Source: an uncultured Synergistales bacterium
GTDB lineage: Bacteria; Synergistota; Synergistia; Synergistales; Aminobacteriaceae
DNA: 64,000 nucleotides
Direction of reading: 5' to 3'
Assembly (NCBI GenBank): GCA_905234075.1
Contig: CAJOGI010000001.1
Coordinates: forward strand, 62,001 to 126,000
In this document: in pieces, positions 50,418-58,864 of the stretch
How the letters are laid out: each line of letters starts with the position of its first letter
Numbering within the stretch: the first letter of the stretch is position 1
Made by a program: the position numbers and the translations under genes
The notes under the pieces: model-generated
The model's input: the letters and a program-made list of their open reading frames with translations, nothing else
The model's database searches: none
Told to the model about the DNA's origin: nothing

Positions 50418-50894
50418 TTATTCAATAGCGTTTTTGCTGTACTGCTCGCGCATACCTTTCACTGCTTCGGCAAGCGCGTCGGGGTCAAGCACCATCTCCA
50501 TCATAGAAATCTGCTCTTCCCAAGCTGCGGGGTCGCATTCGGCTCTGATTATCGGGTCAAAAATATGATATACAGGGAGTTCCAACGAAACTCCGGCGAG
50601 CGGGCCTGCATATGTCGGATCGCCTGCTGTAACTGTCTCGGCGTAAATCTCCGCGCCTTCCGCGTCAGAGGAGCCAAGTATTACAACGCAGTCCGTTCCG
50701 TATTTTTCTCCAGCATCTTTAACGCGCTGCTGGTTCTGCAAGTCCATCGCACCTGCGGCCGTTCAGACAAAACACTCAGTGGCCGAGAAAATAATCTCCG
50801 CGCCGCTGTCCTTCAAACATGCTTCCATTGCAGGTCCCGGCACGCCGTCGCGCTCACCGAGAAGCAATAATTTTTTTCCTGCTAATTTTCCCAT
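50418..50894 (-). CDS. grdA: Glycine/sarcosine/betaine reductase protein A, selenoprotein
   Basis: 158 residues including selenocysteine at position 44, encoded by an in-frame TGA at 50765-50763. Protein A carries the carboxymethyl-selenoether intermediate from protein B to protein C in glycine reductase, giving acetyl phosphate. ATG 50894 with AAGGAAGG upstream yields [39 protein letters not shown] and the long conserved remainder, exactly the GrdA pattern with Sec44. Automated ORF calling stops at the TGA and starts at an internal Met. grdB, grdE, grdC and grdD are not in the window. trxA is upstream on the same strand. Confidence 0.96.
50738..50756 (-). promoter_or_regulatory. Candidate SECIS hairpin of grdA
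   Basis: Six bases after the TGA, GCAGGT (50756-50751) pairs with ACTTGC (50743-50738) over a seven-base loop GCGATGG. Bacterial SECIS elements sit just downstream of the UGA; the identity of this stem is an inference. Confidence 0.5.
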
Positions 50895-51014
50895 GTTTGA
50901 CACCTTCCTTCCTTTCTTGAAATTAAAAATAAAAATTAGTTAATGTAAAACCATTTTAACTGATTTTATTTTTTACAGTTTGTCGAGATTTTAGAATGTA
51001 GAAAGATTTTTTTT

Positions 51015-51049
51015 AACTTCCTACTTCCTACCTCCTAACTCCTACCTGC
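51015..51049 (-). repeat. TAGGAGN dispersed repeat copy 13
   Basis: Coding-direction aaaagcaggtaggagttagg and further units, directly after the trxA stop, in the trxA-grdA gap. Confidence 0.85.
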
Positions 51050-51053
51050 TTTT

Positions 51054-51392
51054 TTAAGCGCAGAGTTCGTCAACTTTCGCGGTAATTTCTTCGATAGTTA
51101 AATCATTGCCGCCGAGTCTGGCAACTTCCGCGCCGTCTTTGAAAAATAAGAATGTCGGCTGAGCCATCACCGCCGGTCTGACCATCATAGCGACTCTTCT
51201 ATTTTTTGACGTATCGACTGAACAGAATTTGAACTTGCCCTCGTATTTAGGATTTTCAGCAAGTTCGTGATACTTCGGCATGAGTGCCAAACAAGGCCCG
51301 CACTTCGGCCCCCAGAAGTCGAGGACTGCCGGGACAGGAGAATTTTTGAACTCCTCCTCAAAATTTTCTTTCGTAATTTCGATTATTGCCAT
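51054..51392 (-). CDS. trxA: Thioredoxin
   Basis: 112 residues from ATG 51392 (MAIIEITKENFEEEF; AGGTG upstream), preferred over the longer N-terminus from 51431. Active site is WGPKCGPC, with Lys before the first Cys where most thioredoxins have Trp; this Lys-containing form is common among thioredoxins linked to glycine reductase. The cis-Pro loop is AQPTFLFFKDG. It probably reduces the oxidised form of protein A/B together with TrxB, encoded 5 kb away. It is followed by grdA on the same strand after 159 bases. Confidence 0.93.
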   Translation of the reverse strand: MAIIEITKENFEEEFKNSPVPAVLDFWGPKCGPCLALMPKYHELAENPKYEGKFKFCSVDTSKNRRVAMMVRPAVMAQPTFLFFKDGAEVARLGGNDLTIEEITAKVDELCA

Positions 51393-51494
51393 TTTATTTT
51401 TCACCTCGTTTTTAATATTAATATTATACATTAATATTTTTCTGCCGATGTTATAATTAATTCACAGTCATTAAAAAAAACGTGAGAAATATAA

Positions 51495-51525
51495 TTTTGG
51501 GGACTACAGTGGGGACTACAAAAAA
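51495..51525 (+). repeat. Tandem GGGGACTACA repeat, related to the 30-base repeat
   Basis: ttttggggactacagtggggactacaaaaa-type arrangement: GGGGACTACA occurs twice 12 bases apart, between TTTT and A-run. TGAGAAA (51483-51489) and TTTCTCA (51533-51539) flank it as a perfect inverted repeat. It lies between divergent trxA and selA. Confidence 0.6.
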
Positions 51526-51680
51526 ATAAATTTTTCTCAGTACTTCAAATATTTTACAAAAAAATTTTTCAGAATAAAAAATTTTTTTCGCGGCTCTTTC
51601 AAAAAATTATTTTTCTCATAAAATTATTTCGAGGCAAGTTATAATATTAACGAAATATTTTCAGAAGGGGAAAAATTTTT

Positions 51681-53078
51681 ATGTCAGACACTGGGGAAAA
51701 AGGGCAGAGGTTAAAAAAAATTCCGGCAATGGACATAATTTTGAATGCCGACTGGCTTCAGTCGTGGCTGGAAAAATTAGGACGCATGAGAGTGAAGCGG
51801 GTAATTAATGGCGAACTCTCTCAAATTCGTAAAGATATTCTCGAAAATAATTTTGAATTTAATTTCGATGAGTTCAAAGCGTCATGCCTGAGTGCTTTGA
51901 CTTTTTCTTCACGTCCCAGTTTAAGGCGCATCATAAATGCGACGGGCGTTGTAATTCATACAAATTTAGGCCGTTCGCTGATAGCTGACGAAGCAATAGA
52001 AGCTATGACCGAAGCCGCCGCTCATTACTCAAATCTAGAATATGATTTGAAAATCGGAGCAAGGGGCCAAAGAAATTCTCACATTGAAGATTTATTATGT
52101 TCGTTGACCGGAGCAGAGGCCGCTTTTGTAGTAAATAATAATGCCGGAGCAGTCCTGCTTGCGTTAAGCGCGTTGGCTAAAAATTCTGAAGTTGTTATGT
52201 CTCGCGGCGAGCTTGTAGAAATCGGCGGCTCTTTCAGAATCCCTGACATTATGGAATTATCCGGCGCAAAATTAATTGAAACAGGAACAACAAACAGAAC
52301 GCATCTTTTTGATTACGAAAGAGCTGTCACCGAAAAAACGTCCATGCTGTTAAAAATTCACCCGTCAAATTTCAAAATTACAGGCTTCACAGCAGCACCT
52401 GAGCGCAAAGATTTAGCCAAATTAGCGCATGAGAATAATTTAATTTTTATGGAGGACGCCGGCAGCGGTTTATTAGTGAGTCCCGATGTTATAAATCTTC
52501 CTGCAAATTCAAACGAGGTAACAATAAAATCATGCTTGGAACACGGAGTGGACATTGTAACTTTTTCAGGCGATAAAATTTTGGGAGGCCCTCAAATCGG
52601 CGGCATAGTCGGAAAGAAAAAATACATTGATAAAATAAAAAAATATCCAATGGCACGTGCCTTGAGAGTCGATAAGTTTACATTAGCGGCCTTTGAAGCA
52701 ACATTAAGGCTTTATGCTAGAGAAAACTATGACGAAATACCGACGCTGCGAATGATACGCCGAACTCATGATGAACTTAAAGAGCAGGCTGAAATTTTAG
52801 CCGGTAAATTATCAGTAAAAATTGAAGCCGATATAAAAATAATTGAGCTTTACGATACGACCGGCGGCGGCTCATGCCCGGAGATCGAATTAAAAGGCTA
52901 TGGAGTTTCGATAAAACATAAATACGGCGCGGCACATATACAAAAAATTTTGCGCAATAATGACGTTCCAATTTTATGCGGAGCTCGTGATGATGAAATT
53001 ATTTTGCACGTCAGGACCCTCAAAGACGACGACGACGAAATAATTATTAGCGCACTGGAGAGGATATTAAATGCGTGA
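51681..53078 (+). CDS. selA: L-seryl-tRNA(Sec) selenium transferase
   Basis: 465 residues. PLP enzyme that converts Ser-tRNA(Sec) to Sec-tRNA(Sec) using selenophosphate. Family blocks: RRIINATGVVIHTNLGRSL, AAFVVNNNAGAVLLAL, MSRGELVEIGGSFRIP, and the PLP lysine in TFSGDKILGGPQ, then GGGSCPEIEL near the end. AGAAGGGG precedes the ATG. It overlaps selB by eight bases, so translation is coupled. First gene of a plus-strand selA-selB-selD run. Confidence 0.97.
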   Translation: MSDTGEKGQRLKKIPAMDIILNADWLQSWLEKLGRMRVKRVINGELSQIRKDILENNFEFNFDEFKASCLSALTFSSRPSLRRIINATGVVIHTNLGRSLIADEAIEAMTEAAAHYSNLEYDLKIGARGQRNSHIEDLLCSLTGAEAAFVVNNNAGAVLLALSALAKNSEVVMSRGELVEIGGSFRIPDIMELSGAKLIETGTTNRTHLFDYERAVTEKTSMLLKIHPSNFKITGFTAAPERKDLAKLAHENNLIFMEDAGSGLLVSPDVINLPANSNEVTIKSCLEHGVDIVTFSGDKILGGPQIGGIVGKKKYIDKIKKYPMARALRVDKFTLAAFEATLRLYARENYDEIPTLRMIRRTHDELKEQAEILAGKLSVKIEADIKIIELYDTTGGGSCPEIELKGYGVSIKHKYGAAHIQKILRNNDVPILCGARDDEIILHVRTLKDDDDEIIISALERILNA

Positions 53079-54945
53079 AATTTCGTTGGTGCTTGGGACA
53101 GCGGGGCATATCGATCACGGCAAGACGGCCTTAATAAACGCTCTAACAGGAATAAATTGCGACAGGTTAATCGAGGAAAAGAAGCGCGGTATTACAATCG
53201 AGTTAGGTTTTGCTCCGTTAAAAATTGACGATGATAGAGTTGTCAGTGTTATAGATGTTCCGGGACATGAAAAATTTATCCGTCAAATGGTAGCAGGAGC
53301 GTCCGGGATCGATGCGGCCTTGTTGGTAATTGCGGCCGATGAAAGCGTAATGCCTCAAACGCGCGAACACTTAGCTATAATGGAACTTTTAGGAGTTCAT
53401 GACGGCCTTATAGCAATAACCAAAATTGACAGAATAAAAGATGACGAAGGCATGTTGGATTTAGTTGTTGATGACGTGAAAGAATTTGTAAAGGGAACAT
53501 TTTTAGAAGGAAAAGCAATCGTCCCTGTCTCGTCAATAACCGGCGAAAATCTCGATATACTTCGTAATGAGATAAAAAAATTAATAGATAGAGTAAAAGT
53601 CAGAGCAAGAAGCGGAGCTTTTTTCCTGCCTGTAGACAGAGCATTTATAATCTCCGGGTTTGGCACTGTTATCACCGGCACAGCTTATCACGGAACGGCG
53701 CATCCAAATGATAAAATTGAAGTGCTGCCGTCCGGGCGCGATGGCCGGATCAGAACGCTGCAAGTGCATAGCAGGACAGTTGAGAGCGCGTATGCAGGCC
53801 AAAGGGTTGCGGTCAATTTAGCAGGGATTGATATTGATGAAATTTCACGCGGCGATGTTGTATGCTGCAAAGGAATTTTTAAGCCTACAAAATGCTTTGA
53901 AGCATTGATAAGTATATTGCCAGAGATAAAAGAACCGTTAAGGCATTGGCAAAGAGTACACGTCTGCACGGGGACATCGGAAGTTTTGGCGCGAGTATCA
54001 TTGCTTACCGCAAAACAAATAAATCCCGGCGAAAAAGTACCGGCACAATTAGTCCTAGAAGAGCCTATAGTCTGCACATACGGTCAGAGATTTATAATAA
54101 GATTCTACAGTCCTTTAATTACAATCGGCGGCGGCGAGATAATCTTCCCATATTCGTATAAGCCAAGAGGCGCAAGCGCACGAGCAAAAATTTTAGGGCG
54201 TATAGAAAATTTAATTAATGCAAAAAATAATCCTGAAAAAAGATTTGAATATTTAATCAACGAAGCTGGAAGCATTGATAAATCTGACGCTGTACTTTTA
54301 ATTCAAGACGTTCAATATAACGCTGACAGCATAGCTAAAAATTTAATTTCAAAGAAAAAAATAATTGAACTCGATAATAATTATGTATCTCAAAATCATT
54401 GCAATAACTTGTTAAATGGGCTTGTAAAGTTCGTAAAAGATTATCAGATTAAATACAAATCTGAAGCAGGTATGCCGATTGAAAATGCAAATATATCGCG
54501 TTCATTGATTAATATTGCAATTCAAAAAAAGATATTGATATTGGAGAATAATAAACTTCATACGCCTGATTTTGTGCAGGAGAATGACGAAATTTTTAAT
54601 GCACAAAAGACAAAAGTTAATGATATTTGCAAAAAAAATAAGTGGCAGCTGCTTACTATTGATGAACTGAAAAAAATGCTTAATATTCCAGAAAAATCTT
54701 TCATAAAGCTAATTCAAGCGATGAAGAACGCAGGCGAGCTTGCATTAATTCCCGGCAATTATGTTTTAATTTCAGCGATTGAAAATGAGATGAGGGATAT
54801 TTTGCGCAAATTAGGAAGTCAGGTAACTTTGGCACAGGTGCGCGATGCGACAGGAAGCACTCGAAAATTTATCTTGCCTATACTTGAATATTTTGACAGT
54901 AAAGGTTATACCAGAAGGGCAGGTGATGTGCGTGTCGTGCTGTAA
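53071..54945 (+). CDS. selB: Selenocysteine-specific elongation factor SelB
   Basis: 624 residues. GTPase that delivers Sec-tRNA to UGA codons next to a SECIS. G1 is GHIDHGKT (12-19), then IDVPGHEKFIRQM and TKID. Three beta-barrel domains follow, and the C-terminal 250 residues hold the winged-helix repeats that bind SECIS RNA, ending TLAQVRDATGSTRKFILPILEYFDSKGYTRR. It overlaps both selA and selD. Confidence 0.97.
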   Translation: MREISLVLGTAGHIDHGKTALINALTGINCDRLIEEKKRGITIELGFAPLKIDDDRVVSVIDVPGHEKFIRQMVAGASGIDAALLVIAADESVMPQTREHLAIMELLGVHDGLIAITKIDRIKDDEGMLDLVVDDVKEFVKGTFLEGKAIVPVSSITGENLDILRNEIKKLIDRVKVRARSGAFFLPVDRAFIISGFGTVITGTAYHGTAHPNDKIEVLPSGRDGRIRTLQVHSRTVESAYAGQRVAVNLAGIDIDEISRGDVVCCKGIFKPTKCFEALISILPEIKEPLRHWQRVHVCTGTSEVLARVSLLTAKQINPGEKVPAQLVLEEPIVCTYGQRFIIRFYSPLITIGGGEIIFPYSYKPRGASARAKILGRIENLINAKNNPEKRFEYLINEAGSIDKSDAVLLIQDVQYNADSIAKNLISKKKIIELDNNYVSQNHCNNLLNGLVKFVKDYQIKYKSEAGMPIENANISRSLINIAIQKKILILENNKLHTPDFVQENDEIFNAQKTKVNDICKKNKWQLLTIDELKKMLNIPEKSFIKLIQAMKNAGELALIPGNYVLISAIENEMRDILRKLGSQVTLAQVRDATGSTRKFILPILEYFDSKGYTRRAGDVRVVL

Positions 54946-55993
54946 CACACAACTTGAGAAAAAAAGATTGACAGAGCTTTCTCATACCAGCGGGTGAGCA
55001 GCAAAGATAGGTCCGGCGGATCTACAAAAAGTTTTATCAAATATTCCTCAAGTTTACGGCGATAGAATTTTAGCGTCATGGAACGGGAACGAGGACGCGG
55101 CAATATTTGAACTTGATGATAAGCGTTACGGGATTTTGACAGTTGATTTCATCACGCCTGTTGTTGATGATGCTTTCACGTGGGGGCAAATTGCTGCGGC
55201 TAATTCGATAAGCGATGTGTTTGCAATGGGCGGACGGCCTATAGTCGCGCTTAATGTTGTATGCTTTCCTACAAAATATTTAGAGCTTGACATTTTGAAA
55301 AATATTTTAGAAGGAGGCTTTGATTGCGTCAGAAAGTCTGGTGCTTTCTTGGTCGGCGGTCATAGCGTCCAAGATGATGAACCAAAATACGGCCTTGTTG
55401 TATACGGCGAAGTCGATAAAAATAAATTATGGCGGACTTCAGGCGCAAAGCCCGGCGATAAATTAATTCTCACAAAGCCAATCGGAACAGGCATAGCGAT
55501 TACGGCAATAAAAGCAGGAATGATCGAGGACGAGGCAACACGAATAGAAGCAACGGAGAGTATGAAGACACTAAATATTCTTGACCTGCCTGATGATTTA
55601 CATAAAAGTGTTCATGCGGCTACGGACGTAACAGGCTTCGGCCTTGCAGGTCATCTCGCGGACATGTTGAGCAATGATACAAATTGCGATTTATTTCTAT
55701 CGTCTATTCCGGCTATAACAGGCGTTAAAGACCTTGCTGACATGGGATTAGTGCCGGAAGGATCGTATAGAAACCAAGCCGCTTACGAAAAATTTATTGA
55801 TGTTGATGAAAAAAAATTTGCTCAATCTGATTTAGATATGTTGTACGATGCTCAGACTTCAGGAGGGCTTTTATTGGCCGTAAATCCTGAGTTTGCAGAT
55901 AAATTATTAAATTATATTAGGAGTAAAGGCTTTGAACAAGCCGCGATAATCGGCGAATTTAAGGCTGGAACTGATAAAATAAAAATTTTGTAG
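54926..55993 (+). CDS. selD: Selenophosphate synthetase SelD, itself a selenoprotein
   Basis: 355 residues including Sec at position 24 (TGA 54995-54997). ATP-dependent synthesis of selenophosphate from selenide. ATG 54926 (AAGGGCAGG before) overlaps selB by 20 bases and gives MCVSCC at the start, then LTELSHTSG-U-AAKIGPADL, where other SelD proteins have Cys or Sec in the glycine-rich loop. EDAAIFELDD, LTVDFITPVVDD, ANSISDVFAMGG and DVTGFGLAGHL are the usual blocks. ORF callers begin at 55136 because of the TGA. Using selenocysteine to make the selenium donor makes the operon self-dependent. Confidence 0.96.
55008..55024 (+). promoter_or_regulatory. Candidate SECIS hairpin of selD
   Basis: Ten bases after the TGA, TAGGTCC (55008-55014) pairs with GGATCTA (55018-55024) over the loop GGC. 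Confidence 0.5.
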
Positions 55994-56005
55994 GAGGTAT
56001 CATTT

Positions 56006-56800
56006 ATGAAGAAATTTATTTCCTTACTGTTGGTAGTTCTGTTTTTTGTTGTTCCTGCTTTTTCTCAAGAAGAGGCAAAGAGCGATAAATTGTTTCAGGT
56101 TGCCTTGCTTCAATCGCTTATGCAGGGCGAATATGACGGTGTAATCACCGTAGGCGACTTGAAAAATTACGGCGATACAGGCATAGGAACATTCCAATCA
56201 GTAAACGGAGAACTGATAGCCCTTGACGGCAAGGTATATCAGGCAATTTGGGACGGAAGCGTCAAGGTTGCGCCTGATGATGAGACAGTGCCTTTTGCTA
56301 ACGTAACTTTCTTTGATGCCGACGTTCAGCAGGAGCATGTTCAAGCCGCGTCAATCGAAGAGCTCAAGCAAATTTTGGATAAAATAGCGGCTAATCAAGG
56401 CATAAATCAATTTTATATGGCTAAAGTAACCGGGACGATGCCTTCAATCCTTGTTCGCAGCGAATTGGCGCAAAAGGAGCCGTATAAAACGCTTGACAAA
56501 GCTCTCAAGACTGACCAGCGCGAGTTTTCTTACAAAGATATTAAAGGAACTGTGGTCGCTTTATATTGTCCCAATTACATGGACGGCTTAAATAGTCCGG
56601 GCTGGCATTTGCATTTTGTTTCAGATGACGGCACAAAAGGCGGCCATGTTCTGGATCTCAGCGTAAATGACGGGACTGCTGAACTGGACATTATAAGCGA
56701 ATTTGCGATGATTGTCCCCAACCGCGCAAGTTTTAATAATAAAAATTTGGCGGAAGACATGAAAGAAGCAATAGAAAAAGTAGAGGTTAAAGGTAAATAA
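56006..56800 (+). CDS. budA: Exported alpha-acetolactate decarboxylase
   Basis: 264 residues. Converts acetolactate to acetoin. Residues 1-20 form a signal peptide (ending AFS-Q). The mature part has LFQVALLQSLMQGEYDGVITVGDL and GIGTFQSVNGELIALDGKVYQ, and the zinc ligands His201, His203 (WHLHFVSDDG) and His214 (GGHVLD). TAGGAGG precedes the ATG 12 bases after the selD stop, and trxB follows after 27 bases, so it appears to be within the selABD-trxB run. No acetolactate synthase is nearby, so the physiological reason for this placement is unclear. Confidence 0.94.
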   Translation: MKKFISLLLVVLFFVVPAFSQEEAKSDKLFQVALLQSLMQGEYDGVITVGDLKNYGDTGIGTFQSVNGELIALDGKVYQAIWDGSVKVAPDDETVPFANVTFFDADVQQEHVQAASIEELKQILDKIAANQGINQFYMAKVTGTMPSILVRSELAQKEPYKTLDKALKTDQREFSYKDIKGTVVALYCPNYMDGLNSPGWHLHFVSDDGTKGGHVLDLSVNDGTAELDIISEFAMIVPNRASFNNKNLAEDMKEAIEKVEVKGK

Positions 56801-56827
56801 AATTAAAGAAGGGAATTTTTTATAATC

Positions 56828-58030
56828 ATGGAAAAGCATGAACTTGTAATAATTGGTGCTGGGCCTGCCGGTATGTCAGCAGCGATTTATGGAAGACGCG
56901 CAGGGCTTGATGTTCTTGTGCTTGAGAGAGCTGCAACGGGCGGTCAGATTAACATTACTGACGAAATCGAAAATTATCCCGGTGTTGCTCACGCTACAGG
57001 ACCTGAACTTGGCGAGATGTTGAAAAATCATGCTCTTAAATTCAACACTGAGATAAGAATGGTTGACTCAAGCAAAGTTGAATTAAGAGGCGACAAAAAA
57101 ATTGTCATCACCAAAAAGGGCGGAGCTACAAACGAAATCGAAGCTGAAGCAATAATCGTTGCGACGGGCGCACACTTCAGGAGATTAGGCTGTGAGGGCG
57201 AAGCTGAACACATAGGTCAGGGCGTGAGTTTCTGCGCTGTATGCGACGGAGCTTTCTTTGAAGATTTAGAAGTCGCGGTTGTCGGCGGCGGCAATACGGC
57301 AGTCGAAGAGGGCGGATATTTAACAAAATTCGCGTCAAAGGTTTATATAATTCATCGACGTGATGAGTTTAGAGCTGACAGAGCCGCAATCGCTCAGGCC
57401 CTTGCAAATCCCAAAATAGAGCCTATATATAATACTGTCGTTGAAAAAATCGAAGGCGACGGCATGGTCGAAAATCTTGTCTTAAAGAACGTGAGGACGG
57501 GCGAAATTTCTAATCTTGCTGTTGCGGGCGTGTTTATGTTTGTCGGACAAGAACCCGATGATGAGTGCGTGCGCGGCCTCGTGAAAGCTGAAAAAGGCGG
57601 CTGGATTATTACTAATGACCACATGGAAACTTCAGTTGAGGGAATTTTTGCGGCAGGAGATGTCAGAAGCAAATATCTGCGTCAAGTAATAACTGCGGCG
57701 GCTGACGGTGCTGTAGCGGCTATGGCGGCATCATCATACATCAATGAACAGCTGCATTTACGTTCAACACTGTTAGAGCCTGACGAAGTTAAAGCGTTCT
57801 TCTATTCAAGCATTGATGAAGCTCAAGTGAAGTTGTCCAATGTTGTTGAAAGTGCCGCGAAAGCTAAAGGCGTGAAAGTTCCAGTCATTGACGGCTACAG
57901 AAACGCAAGAATGACGGAAAAGCTCGGTCTTGCCGATAAACTTCCGGCCATAGCTGAAATTAAAAAAGGCGTTGTAGAAAAAATTACTACGCTGAACTCT
58001 GAAAGCGACGTTGAAAACGCGTTACGATAA
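56828..58030 (+). CDS. trxB: Thioredoxin reductase with C-terminal thioredoxin-like extension
   Basis: 400 residues, about 85-90 longer than standard TrxB. FAD motif IIGAGPAGMSAAIYGRRAG, redox centre CAVC (136-139), NADPH motif VVGGGNTAVEEG with HRRDEFRA, and FAD motif GIFAAGDVRSKYLRQV. Residues about 315-400 look like a thioredoxin fold (VKAFFYSSIDEA, VPVIDGYRNARMTEKLGLADKLPAIAEIKKG) but lack the CxxC. It would reduce TrxA for glycine reductase. Whether the extension docks thioredoxin or another partner is unknown. Confidence 0.93.
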   Translation: MEKHELVIIGAGPAGMSAAIYGRRAGLDVLVLERAATGGQINITDEIENYPGVAHATGPELGEMLKNHALKFNTEIRMVDSSKVELRGDKKIVITKKGGATNEIEAEAIIVATGAHFRRLGCEGEAEHIGQGVSFCAVCDGAFFEDLEVAVVGGGNTAVEEGGYLTKFASKVYIIHRRDEFRADRAAIAQALANPKIEPIYNTVVEKIEGDGMVENLVLKNVRTGEISNLAVAGVFMFVGQEPDDECVRGLVKAEKGGWIITNDHMETSVEGIFAAGDVRSKYLRQVITAAADGAVAAMAASSYINEQLHLRSTLLEPDEVKAFFYSSIDEAQVKLSNVVESAAKAKGVKVPVIDGYRNARMTEKLGLADKLPAIAEIKKGVVEKITTLNSESDVENALR

Positions 58031-58056
58031 AAAAAACGGCCTGCCCTAAGGCAGGC
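58031..58056 (-). terminator. Terminator of ilvE-ispE
   Basis: GCCTGCC (58039-58045), loop CTAA, GGCAGGC (58050-58056). Leftward it continues CGTTTTTTTT, so it fits the minus-strand ispE end and abuts the trxB stop. Confidence 0.8.
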
Positions 58057-58066
58057 TGACTCCTCA

Positions 58067-58864
58067 CTAAAAATACAAAACGTTTTTAATATAGCTCGGC
58101 CATTTAATTAATTTCGGTGCAGAGTTAAAGACTCCGAATGCCGAGCTCCCTGAACCCGTTACTCCCCAAGCGTCAGCTCCGGCCTTATCAAAAATTGAAA
58201 ATAATTCGTTATATTTCGGGTGTTCCTTTATTAAGACTTTTATAAAATCATTAGGCAGAAGTCCGACTTTTTTCCCTGCGTTCGCGTAATACATGTCGCG
58301 CATTTCCGTTCGAGCTAATAAAGTGTCAACCCCGTAGCCTATAGCGTCAAGTTCTTTATATGCGTTCGCTGTGTCTGTCTGCCAGTCGGGAATAACTATA
58401 ATTCCATGAGGGATGTTTACGTCTTTTTTAGCAGGCTCAATATGTTCTCCAATTCCTGAGACTATAGCCATATTAAAATTTGAGCATAAAAAAGGGACAT
58501 CGGCTCCGACTTTCGCGGCAATTTTTTCAGCTCCCAGCCACCATAAAACAGCGGCAGCATTTCCTGAACCTGCTCCAAGTCCCGAACCGGGCGGAATACT
58601 TTTATGAATTTTTACGTTCAGATACGGAATTTTGAAGCCTTCTTCGCGTGCAATTCTTAGAGCTTTGATAATTATATTTTCGCCTTTTATAGGAATGTTT
58701 GCATTTACAACGTCAATTCTTGCCGTTGATTCTGAAATATAAAGAACATCGCCGGAGGGAATTTTTAAGAAGGTCGAAACGATATTATGATAACCGTCTG
58801 ACCTCCTATTAATAACCCTTAACGTTAAATTTAATTTTGCAAACGTAGGAAGAATTATACGCAT
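58067..58864 (-). CDS. ispE: 4-diphosphocytidyl-2-C-methyl-D-erythritol kinase
   Basis: 265 residues. GHMP kinase of the MEP isoprenoid pathway. FAKLNLTLRVINRRSDGYHNI is the substrate-binding start, IPPGSGLGAGSGNAAAVL the ATP-binding GHMP motif 2, and WGVTGSGSSAFGVF motif 3. Slightly short of the usual 280-290. Its start overlaps the end of ilvE by ten bases. Confidence 0.94.
   Translation of the reverse strand: MRIILPTFAKLNLTLRVINRRSDGYHNIVSTFLKIPSGDVLYISESTARIDVVNANIPIKGENIIIKALRIAREEGFKIPYLNVKIHKSIPPGSGLGAGSGNAAAVLWWLGAEKIAAKVGADVPFLCSNFNMAIVSGIGEHIEPAKKDVNIPHGIIVIPDWQTDTANAYKELDAIGYGVDTLLARTEMRDMYYANAGKKVGLLPNDFIKVLIKEHPKYNELFSIFDKAGADAWGVTGSGSSAFGVFNSAPKLIKWPSYIKNVLYF

Noticed and set aside
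50748-50894. grdA as a pseudogene with an internal stop
   Set aside because: The TGA is at codon 44, the known Sec position of GrdA, with intact sequence on both sides.
51432-51680. Attachment site for an integrated element at the GGGGACTACA tandem
   Set aside because: No integrase gene and no second flanking copy delimiting an element; kept only as a repeat.
50895-55000. tRNA-Sec (selC) gene near selAB
   Set aside because: No long acceptor-stem tRNA structure was found in the spacers; it must be elsewhere.
54926-55140. selD as a truncated gene or pseudogene because of TGA
   Set aside because: Homology is continuous across the TGA, which sits at the known Sec position, and selA/selB are adjacent.
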